Assembly (NCBI GenBank): GCA_041484845.1
Contig: JBGPIK010000164.1
Coordinates: 1-13,143, forward strand
Length of the DNA: 13,143 nucleotides
Origin: JBGPIK01 sp041484845
Lineage (GTDB): Bacteria; Desulfobacterota; Binatia; UBA9968
Direction: 5' to 3'
Shown: one piece after another, positions 7,514-13,143 of the stretch
Layout of the letters: every line of letters begins with the position of its first letter
Position numbering within the stretch: position 1 is the stretch's first letter
Notes under the pieces: generated by a model
The model's input: only the letters and a program-made list of their open reading frames with translations
What the model was told of the DNA's origin: nothing
Databases searched by the model: none
Program-made: the position numbers and the translations under genes

Positions 7514-7697
7514 TCGGGTGAAGCTCTTGTGGAACGCGCTTGGCTCGGAGTTCCGCTCCCGTCATCTCCGGTACGAGATGGCCTACACGGGCAAGCCCGC
7601 AGCTATCCGGGGGCGCGAGTTCCGCAGCTTCGATTGGGCTGCTGCGGAGGCGTTGATCGATCGGTGCCTCGCGAGTTACGATGCTGGTATCCCATAG
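7500..7697 (+). pseudogene. C-terminal fragment of a 4-hydroxyphenylacetate 3-hydroxylase (HpaB)-family flavin monooxygenase
   Basis: The last about 65 codons of an open frame ending in TAG at 7695-7697. Key residues are KLLWNALGSEFRSRHLRYEM, then AYTGKPAAIRGREFRSFDW and a helical tail ending LASYDAGIP. The order 'W...LG(S/T)EF.(S/G)R...YE..Y.G' is the C-terminal helical signature I associate with HpaB-type FADH2-dependent monooxygenases (about 480-520 residues when complete). No flavin-binding part is present. Residues before about 7500 belong to the antisense of the RAYT remnant, so the gene has lost its 5' end. The family call is from memory of the motif, not from an alignment. Confidence 0.5.
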
Positions 7698-7901
7698 CTC
7701 GTCCGGCGCCGGACACCTTGGTAAAATGCGATGAATCTAACCTCGCGCTCCAACGGAGCATCCGGTCGCGATTCTCGCAACCCAGCCGCTGACCATAACA
7801 TTGGCCGGAAGAGTCGATGATGCGGCACTATCTGACACCGGGATCGAGTACAGGGTGCTTAACGAACTAAGAACGGCGAAGCTAAAGGAGGGAGAAATAC
7901 G

Positions 7902-8378
7902 ATGACACTTCAGGTACGACGGGTAGTCACGGGACACGATGCGAACGGGCGTGCGGTGGTCGAGATCGATGAAGTCTCCAAGAACGTCATATCGCGCCGG
8001 CCGGGACAGACGTCTTGTGTAATCTGGACTACGGAATCTTTTCCCGTCAATAACACAAGTGACGACGACGGGGGAGCGCGGGAGGTCGGTACGACGTTGA
8101 ATAACGGCACGGTCTTTCGCGTCGTCGAGTTTGGGCCCGGAGTTGCGTCGCGGAACCATCGGACGGATTCCATCGATTATGCCGTCGTCGTATCGGGCGA
8201 GATCGACATGGAGCTCGATGACTCTGTCGTCCATCTAAAGGCGGGTGATGTGGTCGTGCAGCGCGGCACGATTCACAATTGGGTCAATCGCGGCACCAGG
8301 CCCTGTGTGATCGCTTTCGTCCTGATCGACGCCAAGCCGGTCGAGATTAATGGAAGACTTTTGCCTGCCGAAGGATAG
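7902..8378 (+). CDS. Cupin-domain protein (small single-domain cupin)
   Basis: A 158-residue protein with ATG at 7902, preceded by an excellent AAAGGAGGGAG site. The cupin barrel lies in the second half. Motif 1 is around NHRTDSIDYAVVVSGEIDM (residues about 85-103), with the metal-binding His and the Gly; motif 2 is around HLKAGDVVVQRGTIHNWVN, with the second His. Motif 1 reads N-H-R-T-D rather than HxH, so metal binding is reduced or depends on Asp/Glu. The N-terminal part (RRVVTGHDANGRAVVEIDE) is typical of cupins found near aromatic-degradation genes. The substrate is unknown. It is the only intact gene in the 7.2-9.4 kb scrapyard, and its last 100 bp are duplicated at 12871-12970. Confidence 0.9.
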   Translation: MTLQVRRVVTGHDANGRAVVEIDEVSKNVISRRPGQTSCVIWTTESFPVNNTSDDDGGAREVGTTLNNGTVFRVVEFGPGVASRNHRTDSIDYAVVVSGEIDMELDDSVVHLKAGDVVVQRGTIHNWVNRGTRPCVIAFVLIDAKPVEINGRLLPAEG

Positions 8379-8509
8379 TTCGGCGAGCGCTTGATCGAGA
8401 TCTTTTGGAAAGCACGCCTTAAGCCTTAGTTATAGCGTCAAGTAAGATGGTCAACTCGTAGAAACCCGACCTCAACCCTGTTTCACTTGCCAAGATAGAT
8501 CTGCTGCTA

Positions 8510-8773
8510 GATTACGGGGTCTTGTATCTTGCTATCAGCCACTGTTTTGATAGTTCGAATGGATCATGGCTCGTCTTCTCAGAAGTGGAATTTGACCGTG
8601 CGATTTACTATGTGACCTCCCGAAGCAACGCCCGGAACGACATTTTCGATGCACGACGCACGGATTGTCCGGGCAGTATATCGTTACGGGTACAGCCAGA
8701 GAGAGGTTGCAGATTTTCTGGACCTGCATTACGCTACAAGCATCGATACAAGAAACAAGACTTGACCCTAATC
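8510..8773 (+). mobile_element. 264-bp RAYT-derived mini-element (MITE-like) with imperfect terminal inverted repeats
   Basis: The left end reads GATTACGGGGTC then TTGTATCTTG (8510-8531). The reverse complement of the right end (8749-8773) reads GATTAGGGTCAAG then TCTTGTTTCTTG. These share GATTA, GGGTC and a TTGT.TCTTG block with small gaps. Between them lie only the first and last pieces of a REP-associated tyrosine transposase, so the element would be non-autonomous. The motif GGGTC(A)...TCTTG resembles flanks I associate with RAYT genes in deltaproteobacterial genomes. Element boundaries are inferred from these repeats; no target-site duplication was identified. Confidence 0.5.
8582..8765 (+). 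pseudogene. Internally deleted REP-associated tyrosine transposase (N-terminus fused to C-terminus)
   Basis: Frame 1 (about 8582-8650) encodes EVEFDRAIYYVTSRSNARND followed by IFD, matching the start of RAYT/Y1 transposases (consensus like 'RPLRIEF.GA.YHVTSRGNAR..IF'). Directly after it, in another frame (8651-8765), comes HDARIVRAVYRYGYSQREVA then DFLDLHYATS, the C-terminal signature of the same family, ending in a TGA. Everything between, including the HUH and Tyr catalytic core, is missing, so about 180 bp of a gene of several hundred bp remains. The C-terminal signature is altered (HYATSI instead of HYSTISR). It is related to the fragment at 7316-7513 but on the opposite strand. Confidence 0.75.
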
Positions 8774-8808
8774 GTTGCTGCGCATGCCTTGAGGTGAGGA
8801 TGATCGGA

Positions 8809-8957
8809 AAGCCGTATGCGGGAGAACTGCACGTACGGTTTGATGAGGGAGAACAGGTCTTTGTTGCACGGCAGATTCTAAACGGGCACGAAGCTGGAAA
8901 CGGCGGAGACAAGCCAAGGATCAACCTAACCAACGCTGAGCCTGTTCTCTACTCTAC
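8809..8957 (+). ncRNA. Group II intron 3' end: domain V plus probable domain VI
   Basis: Bases 8809-8841 fold as a domain V hairpin of 33 nt. The lower stem AAGCCGTA pairs with TACGGTTT and contains the catalytic AGC triad at 8810-8812. A T·G wobble (8817/8833) and a two-nucleotide AC bulge (8831-8832) follow, then an upper stem GCGG/CTGC (8818-8821/8827-8830) and the loop GAGAA. This matches the canonical bacterial domain V (GAGCCGTATGCG...CGCACGTACGGTTC) base for base in the key places. Downstream, GAGAACAGG (8849-8857) pairs with CCTGTTCTC (8941-8949), a probable extended domain VI; the intron end would lie near CTACTCTAC (8949-8957). No intron 5' end or reverse transcriptase was found, so this is a 3' remnant. 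Confidence 0.65.
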
Positions 8958-8975
8958 CCTAGCTCGACATGCTAG

Positions 8976-9196
8976 TTAGTGGCCCTGGCTGAAACTGTTG
9001 ACGCCGAGGGCGAACGCGATGCGGCGATCGTTGCCCGGGCGTACGATCAACGCGACGGCGAGCTGAAGCCCACGCGCGCCCTCGTCGAGGATCACGCGCA
9101 CGCCCGTATCTGGGCCGGAGGTATTGAGGTTTGAGTACTTTGGGTAGTCAACAGACCGCCCTCGTTCCTCCGCGCGCTGCCCCGGTGCGACTGACT
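8976..9196 (-). other. Ambiguous open stretch, possible decayed gene end
   Basis: On the minus strand, 73 codons are open to a TAA at 8976-8978, containing NLNTSGPDTGVRVILDEGAR then GLQLAVALIV and ending ALGVNSFSQGH, with high GC at third positions and a beta-strand-like pattern. On the plus strand, a GTG at 8979 opens 51 codons (VALAETVDAEGERDAAIVAR...) to a TGA. Neither has a ribosome binding site and I recognise neither. The minus strand is slightly favoured because the adjacent PxKF-like fragment and subtilase lie on it. It is probably a gene remnant. Confidence 0.25.
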
Positions 9197-9204
9197 ACCG
9201 CCGC

Positions 9205-9360
9205 CTACCTCCGGAAGCCGAAGCGGGCCTTGTGCTGCCCGCCGTCCCGGAACTGCACGGTCAGAACGCGGCACGTGTCGGCCCACGCCATGTCGGTCTC
9301 CCACACGTACTGGTCAAGTGCGGCGTCGAAGCATGACGGCGAAGCTGCCGCGCCCGGTGT
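9205..9360 (-). pseudogene. C-terminal half of a PxKF-like domain, orphaned downstream of the subtilase
   Basis: After the subtilase TAA the same reading frame stays open for 64 codons to a TAG at 9205-9207. Its second part reads CFDAALDQYVWETDMAWADT then CRVLTVQFRDGG and KARFGFR. This fits the end of the PxKF-type domain found at the C-termini of secreted bacterial proteins (pattern 'YDA..DQY.Y.WKTDKAWAGTCR.L.V...DG..H.A.F.F'). Only about 45-50 of roughly 80-90 residues remain and there is no start codon. It could be the tail of another secreted gene joined here by deletion, or a former C-terminal domain of the subtilase cut off by a stop codon. Confidence 0.5.
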
Positions 9361-9399
9361 TGCATCTCTCGTCGGCTCCGTAGCGTATGGCCGTGTCGA

Positions 9400-12318
9400 T
9401 TACCTCGGGCAACCCGAACTGATCGGCACCGAACAGGCCAAGTATCCGTCGAAGCTCTCGCTGCCCGAAGCGCCTTTGATCGGATCCCTGTCGTCGAACA
9501 CCAAGTAGGTCAGGTGGCTGCCGTCGAGCGTGCCCTCGACGACCGTGTGGGAACCCGGGATGACCCCTCCCCCGGTGCACCCCATCTGTACGCCGCTGAA
9601 CGACCTTCTGTCGCTCGCGAAGGTAATGAGGAAAAGTTTGGAACAGGTGCCACCCTCCTGCATCGCGAATTCGCCGCCGCTCGAGAATATCAGGGTCCGG
9701 AAGGGTAGGGGGTCGACGCATGTATCCGCGTTGAAGCAGAGGGTGAGCGTCCCGTCGTAGGATCCGGTCACGGTCACGGAAGTGACGGTCACCGTCGCGT
9801 CGGCGAAGGCGTTTGGATCGGCTACGCTGATCGCCCGCACCGTATGCGTCTCAGCGGTCGATGGCGCGGTATAAAGGCCCGCGCTGGTAATGGCTCCGAC
9901 AGTTGAGTTACCGCCGTTCACCCCATCGACCGCCCACGTGACTCGTGGGTCGGTGCTGCCGTGAACCGTCGCCCCAAATTGCTGCGTTGCTCCGGACGCG
10001 AGCGTGACCGCTGCAGGATCGACCGTGACGGTCACCGGCACGCACTTTTCGGCCAACAGCTGTTCGCGCGCCGCCTCGTCCCCTGTGTAGAGTGGCGAGT
10101 AGGCGTAGAAGCAGAGGATCTGGAGATCTGTGACTGCGCCCTTGTGCAGAGTAGTCTGCTCACCGCCGACCTCCAACGTCACCGGATTGGAGTAGTCCGT
10201 GTGCCCATATTGCGTGGAGGCGACCCGGTCGAGGTCAAAGCGCTCGACGCGCGAGCCCCCGGTGAAGCCGTCGCCATTGAGGTCAAAGCGGCTTAAGTCT
10301 GCCGCCGTCGGGTCAACGGGCGTGCTCGTGATAGTCCCGGTCAGCGGATCTCCGTTGATCACGAAGTACTTTCGCAGGAACAGCCCGATGTCGTTCTTGT
10401 CAAATTTTCCGTTTCCGTCGACATCGAGCAGAGCCATTCGCACCTTCCATGTCGCCGGGTCAGGGTTGCCCACTGGGTCTAGAGAAAGAGCCGCTGCATA
10501 GGCGTCGATGAAGGCCGGCGTCAGCGAGGGCGGCCGGACGTTTTCCTTGATCGCGCGACCCGCATCCGAAGCTGGGTGGTTGTTGCGCAGATCGTCCGAC
10601 AGTAGCCACAAGTAAGCCACCAACCCCGCCACCTGCGGTGCCGTAAAGCTGGTGCCGCTCCGCTCGAAGAAGTCCTGATCGCTGCAGTCCACAGGCTGCG
10701 CGAGCGCAAACCTGAGACATTCGCCGACCGCCTGGACATGGGACCCGTGGTCGGAGAAAAACGATTCGTGGACCGCGAAGGCGTCTTGGCCTGGCGTTGT
10801 GCTGCCAACGAGGAGGATATTTGATGCGGGCCCGACCTGATCCAGGCCCAGGCTGATCGCGTCGTTACGTAGAAGGGCAAGGTCCGTAAGGGTGGCCGCT
10901 AGCGGCGGGAACCCTGCCGCAGAGGCCGCCGTTACCCAGAGCGTCGGATCTCCGGCAAAGCTGAAGAAAGGATCGGCTAGGGTCGCAGCGCCGGGAGGAG
11001 ATCCCTCGGCGGCTTCGGCGAGCCCGGGATAAAGCTGCGCGATCGGCAAGGACTTCTCGTTCCCGGCGGCCTGCGCCACCACGAAGTCATCCCACTCTGC
11101 CCGCGTCGCCTCTTTCCACGTGAGGCTGCCGTACGCCCGATCCAACGGCGGTGTAAGTTCGGTCTCGACCGTGTCCGGACGGCACACGTCGCATGCGTCA
11201 TGGAATTCGAATGAGCGATTCACGACGAACTTTCCGTCCGGAAACGCGGCGGCCAGTTCAAAGGTCAAGCGGTCGAACGTTTTTCCCACGACGTCGAGTG
11301 GCTGTAGCTCGAGACACCGAAGGAATGGGTTGGCCCCGGTCAGGGGGCCTAGGTCGAACTGCGCCGCAAGCACTGTCGTCACGTCGAAGCCGTGTGTCTC
11401 TGTCGTCCCATTGCCGAGAAACGCCGATACAGGGAATCCCGGCACCTCGGTCGGGAAGTCAAGCCGAAAACTGCCAAACGAATCCTGGATCAGCACCGGA
11501 ACTGGCTGGCACCCATCGAGTAACTGCTGGTTCGTGCCGGCCGCGTTCCACGCCGCTGGAAACCGTGCCGGCAGAAGATGGTGGATCGCCAGGAGGTTGT
11601 CTGTGGTCGGCGAAAACGGTAAGACACTTAGCGTCGGCTGTCGCCCCGGCGAGGCTAGGCGGATGCCCGCCAGCCCGTTGAGCGTGGCGGCAAGATGAAT
11701 GAGGTCGGCTGCGCTCGCCTGTCGTGGCACCGCAATCTCAACCGCCTCCACGCCAGGCCGCATCGCCACAATACCGCCTTCGACCTGCACCAGCCCCGCA
11801 TTGACTTGGCCCACAGTCGCGTTCGGAGCCAAGCGCACGTCGATGCGGGTCAAGATAAAGCCTGCGGAGTCGACGTCGCCCACATGCGCAGGCGGGGACA
11901 GAAAGTTTTGCAGAGAGTCGCGCGCCAGCGTATTCGAATTTCCCGGGAGGAGAATTCCTTCGAGAAAGGTAAAGCCGATGCTTCCCGTCTGCCCGCCCGG
12001 GTTCGTCGCGATGACCCGCGTGGCGCCAGGCGTCAGCCCTGTCATAGGCACCAGGAACGTCACTCGGTTTCCAGTCGCTGTCAGGACCTGCGCACTGACG
12101 CCGCCCACGGTGATCCTTACATTGCCCGCGCCAAAACCGATGCCGGTGATGGTCACTTGTTCTCCCTTGCGCGACGCCGCGGGCGTGATCCTGTCTATGC
12201 GCGCGGCCTGGGGCTGGGCCGTTGACGCCGGTTGGGCAACGACAAGCATTGACGCTGCCAGTGCTGCGATCATCGCAAGGCGCGGTGAAAAGGCGAAAGA
12301 GAATGTTGGTGCGTTCAT
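9400..12318 (-). CDS. Secreted multidomain subtilisin-like serine protease (S8) with IPT/TIG, EF-hand and Ig-like domains
   Basis: A 972-residue protein. The ATG at 12318 is preceded by CGGAGGGTC and gives a signal peptide (residues 1 to about 34, ...VVAQPASTA); a longer open frame upstream lacks this logic. An IPT/TIG domain (about 38-118) is followed by a prodomain-like segment (about 125-240). The S8 catalytic domain has Asp279 (VLIQDSF), His309 (TETHGFD), oxyanion Asn420 (AAGNE) and Ser557 (GTSFTAPQVAG). The Asp-His spacing is normal, but His-Ser is about 250 residues, longer than in subtilisin. Two EF-hand/dockerin-like calcium loops follow (DVDGNGKFDKND at 632-643, DLNGDG at 679-684), then an Ig-like repeat (about 762-848: VTVDPAAVTLASGATQQF) and a Cys-containing beta domain (850-972). 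It is extracellular; the substrate is unknown. A PxKF-like remnant follows in frame after the stop. Confidence 0.93.
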   Translation of the reverse strand: MNAPTFSFAFSPRLAMIAALAASMLVVAQPASTAQPQAARIDRITPAASRKGEQVTITGIGFGAGNVRITVGGVSAQVLTATGNRVTFLVPMTGLTPGATRVIATNPGGQTGSIGFTFLEGILLPGNSNTLARDSLQNFLSPPAHVGDVDSAGFILTRIDVRLAPNATVGQVNAGLVQVEGGIVAMRPGVEAVEIAVPRQASAADLIHLAATLNGLAGIRLASPGRQPTLSVLPFSPTTDNLLAIHHLLPARFPAAWNAAGTNQQLLDGCQPVPVLIQDSFGSFRLDFPTEVPGFPVSAFLGNGTTETHGFDVTTVLAAQFDLGPLTGANPFLRCLELQPLDVVGKTFDRLTFELAAAFPDGKFVVNRSFEFHDACDVCRPDTVETELTPPLDRAYGSLTWKEATRAEWDDFVVAQAAGNEKSLPIAQLYPGLAEAAEGSPPGAATLADPFFSFAGDPTLWVTAASAAGFPPLAATLTDLALLRNDAISLGLDQVGPASNILLVGSTTPGQDAFAVHESFFSDHGSHVQAVGECLRFALAQPVDCSDQDFFERSGTSFTAPQVAGLVAYLWLLSDDLRNNHPASDAGRAIKENVRPPSLTPAFIDAYAAALSLDPVGNPDPATWKVRMALLDVDGNGKFDKNDIGLFLRKYFVINGDPLTGTITSTPVDPTAADLSRFDLNGDGFTGGSRVERFDLDRVASTQYGHTDYSNPVTLEVGGEQTTLHKGAVTDLQILCFYAYSPLYTGDEAAREQLLAEKCVPVTVTVDPAAVTLASGATQQFGATVHGSTDPRVTWAVDGVNGGNSTVGAITSAGLYTAPSTAETHTVRAISVADPNAFADATVTVTSVTVTGSYDGTLTLCFNADTCVDPLPFRTLIFSSGGEFAMQEGGTCSKLFLITFASDRRSFSGVQMGCTGGGVIPGSHTVVEGTLDGSHLTYLVFDDRDPIKGASGSESFDGYLACSVPISSGCPR

Positions 12319-12390
12319 CAGACCCTCCGGTTGTTTTGCGTCGTGTCTTAAAGGAAAACGCCGGGCGCCAGCGTCTAAATCAAAAAGACT

Positions 12391-12415
12391 TCTCGCGCGA
12401 GACTCAATATGAGTC
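12391..12415. repeat. Two overlapping palindromes between the subtilase and the small secreted-protein gene
   Basis: TCTCGCGCGAGA (12391-12402) is a perfect 12-bp palindrome. It overlaps GACTCA-ATA-TGAGTC (12401-12415), a 6-bp inverted repeat with a 3-nt loop. Both lie in the 106-bp gap upstream of the subtilase start and downstream of the 100-residue secreted protein, both on the minus strand. They could be an operator or a processing hairpin. No T-run follows on the minus strand, so a terminator is unlikely. Confidence 0.35.
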
Positions 12416-12424
12416 GTTAACGGA

Positions 12425-12727
12425 TTAAAGTCTGAGGATCCTAGATCGTTCAACTTGATCGGCTGGTACGACTTCGATCGGAAAAGTAACGGAGATAAGA
12501 AGAGCGTCAATCGAAGAGAAAGTGTTCTGCACTAAAATCAAATTGGGCGTATCGTCGGTTTCATCGTTCGTAAATAGGAATTCGGAATTGTCTGTAGAAG
12601 GGCGCGACGTGCTAAGCACAGTGACAGAAGACCCAATCGGATCCAACGTAATCTGAGTGGCCTGCACGCAATTGCCGGTAACTGCGATCAGGAAGACAAG
12701 AAAAGTTAGAAAATCAAATCGAGGCAT
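12425..12727 (-). CDS. Small secreted protein of unknown function
   Basis: A 100-residue protein. I chose the ATG at 12727 because it gives a clear signal peptide (MPRFDFLTFLVFLIAVTG...VQA|TQITL, about 24 residues). The longer open frame to 12958 is rejected because its first part is the antisense of the duplicated cupin fragment. No good ribosome binding site precedes 12727, which lowers confidence in the exact start. The mature part is acidic and beta-rich (PIGSSVTVLS, EFLFTNDETDDTPNLILV, ALLISVTFPIEVV), with a basic tail (ERSRILRL). I recognise no family. It sits 106 bp upstream of the secreted subtilase on the same strand, so they may be co-expressed. Confidence 0.55.
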   Translation of the reverse strand: MPRFDFLTFLVFLIAVTGNCVQATQITLDPIGSSVTVLSTSRPSTDNSEFLFTNDETDDTPNLILVQNTFSSIDALLISVTFPIEVVPADQVERSRILRL

Positions 12728-12784
12728 AAACGTTCTTGCAGGTTCGATTGAGTGTAAACTTTCCTGACACTTGGTTGCTGAACA

Positions 12785-12831
12785 CCATCGCGATGGCCGT
12801 GGGCATTTATCACAACCGCATGCGTTGTCAA
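12785..12831 (-). promoter_or_regulatory. Possible promoter/leader region of the small secreted-protein gene
   Basis: On the minus strand there is a perfect TTGACA (plus 12826-12831) and an AT-rich GATAAAT about 14-15 nt downstream, slightly closer than ideal. Further toward the gene is the perfect 12-bp palindrome CCATCGCGATGG (12785-12796), which would lie in the leader. A near-palindrome around CGCATGCG sits between the hexamers and could be an operator. The spacing makes the promoter call weak. Confidence 0.3.
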
Positions 12832-12871
12832 GAGAAATAAATCTGGCGTCGGGCGCTTTTGTAAAGGGCCT

Positions 12872-12970
12872 TGGGTCAATCACGGCACCAGGCCCTGTGT
12901 GATCGCTTTCGTCCTCATCGACGCCAAGCCGGTCGAGATCAACGGAAAAGTTCTGCATGCCGAAGGCTAA
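12872..12970 (+). pseudogene. Duplicate 3' end of a cupin gene (33 codons)
   Basis: Bases 12871-12970 match 8279-8378, the last 100 bp of the intact cupin gene, at 90 of 100 positions with no gaps. The reading frame is kept from WVNHGTRPCVIAFVL to the TAA at 12968-12970 (ending KVLHAEG), with several silent changes. No cupin sequence precedes 12871 and similarity stops at the stop codon. Synonymous and conservative differences indicate a paralogous gene's tail rather than a fresh copy. The rest of that paralogue has been lost. Confidence 0.85.
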
Positions 12971-13039
12971 CTCGCATGACCCTTTTGCTTCATTCAGACG
13001 GCGCTGTCAGGAAAAGACCGCTTTGATTTCCGCTAGCGG

Positions 13040-13086
13040 TTGAGCGAATACGCCGATATAGGCTACTATAGCTATACTGATAGCTA
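13040..13086 (+). promoter_or_regulatory. Promoter with palindromic operator of a toxin-antitoxin-type gene
   Basis: TAGCTAT-ACTG-ATAGCTA (13069-13086) is a perfect 7-bp inverted repeat with a 4-nt spacer, 17 bp before the ATG at 13104. A plausible promoter overlaps it: -35 TTGAGC (13040-13045), 18-bp spacer, -10 TACTAT (13064-13069), so transcription would start inside the repeat. This fits autorepression by the ribbon-helix-helix antitoxin encoded downstream. Just upstream is another palindrome, CCGCTAGCGG (13030-13039). Confidence 0.5.
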
Positions 13087-13103
13087 CGAATCGGGGGCCC
13101 CTG

Positions 13104-13143
13104 ATGAAAACAGTGCAAATGACCTTAGACGAACACTTAGTCA
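13104..13143 (+). CDS. N-terminus of a probable ribbon-helix-helix (CopG/MazE-like) antitoxin, cut by window end
   Basis: ATG at 13104, with a GGGGG stretch about 7 nt upstream. The visible residues are MKTVQMTLDEHLV, which match the beta-strand start of ribbon-helix-helix antitoxins (typical opening 'MKTVQMTLDE.LV..VD'). The strand residues would contact operator DNA, and a palindrome lies just upstream. A toxin gene (for example a MazF-like RNase) would be expected directly downstream, outside the window. With only 13 codons visible, the call rests on motif and context. Confidence 0.6.
   Translation, partial: MKTVQMTLDEHLV

Noticed and set aside
8665..8979. Plus-strand 104-residue open frame over the RAYT tail and domain V
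   Set aside because: It reads the RAYT C-terminus in the wrong frame and runs through the structured intron RNA; coding is not supported.
9314..9721. Minus-strand 135-residue Arg-rich open frame
   Set aside because: It overlaps the end of the subtilase in another frame; the PxKF-like signal is in the subtilase frame, not this one.
9961..12412. Long plus-strand open frames (for example 11120-11698, 11695-12225, 11699-12412)
   Set aside because: They are antisense to the subtilase, rich in Arg, Pro and Ser as expected of shadow frames in GC-rich DNA, and lack ribosome binding sites.
12319..12510. 64-residue N-terminal extension of the subtilase
   Set aside because: The internal ATG at 12318 has a strong ribosome binding site and starts a clean signal peptide; the extension overlaps the end of the upstream gene.
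12728..12958. N-terminal extension of the small secreted protein up to 12958
   Set aside because: The extension would be antisense to the duplicated cupin tail and would bury the signal peptide inside the protein.

Overview
The window looks like the chromosome of an uncultured Gram-negative bacterium of moderately high GC content. One lipoprotein and several exported proteins have normal signal peptides. The amidohydrolase, the HpaB-like remnant and the cupin resemble the aromatic-degradation repertoire of soil 'deltaproteobacterial', Binatota or Rokubacteria-like lineages. That placement is inference from protein style; no rRNA or other marker gene is present.

Layout. (1) 1-1656, plus strand: the 3' end of an unrecognised gene, a small lipoprotein, a possible 40-codon ORF joined to its neighbours by 4-nt overlaps at both ends, and an intact ACMSD-like amidohydrolase. 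(2) 1795-7068, minus strand: a secreted ankyrin-repeat protein and a 1179-residue membrane protein with a large periplasmic receptor-like half and about eleven further membrane helices. A consensus-like promoter precedes the large gene, and about 500 bp of mostly empty DNA separates the two. (3) 7.2-9.4 kb: a scrapyard of recombination products around one intact cupin gene (7902-8378). It holds two remnants of REP-associated tyrosine transposases (RAYTs), a 3' fragment of an HpaB-type flavin monooxygenase gene, the 3' end (domain V and probable domain VI) of a group II intron, and an orphaned half of a PxKF-like domain. (4) 9400-12727, minus strand: a 972-residue multidomain secreted subtilase and a 100-residue secreted protein of unknown function. 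(5) 12.87-13.14 kb, plus strand: a 100-bp duplicate of the cupin gene's 3' end, then a palindromic operator and the first codons of a probable ribbon-helix-helix antitoxin cut by the window end.

No complete defence system, CRISPR array, tRNA or rRNA is visible. The best candidates for undescribed biology are the giant receptor-like membrane protein with its ankyrin neighbour, and the 264-bp RAYT-derived mini-element with imperfect terminal inverted repeats. Most other oddities are deletion and duplication scars.
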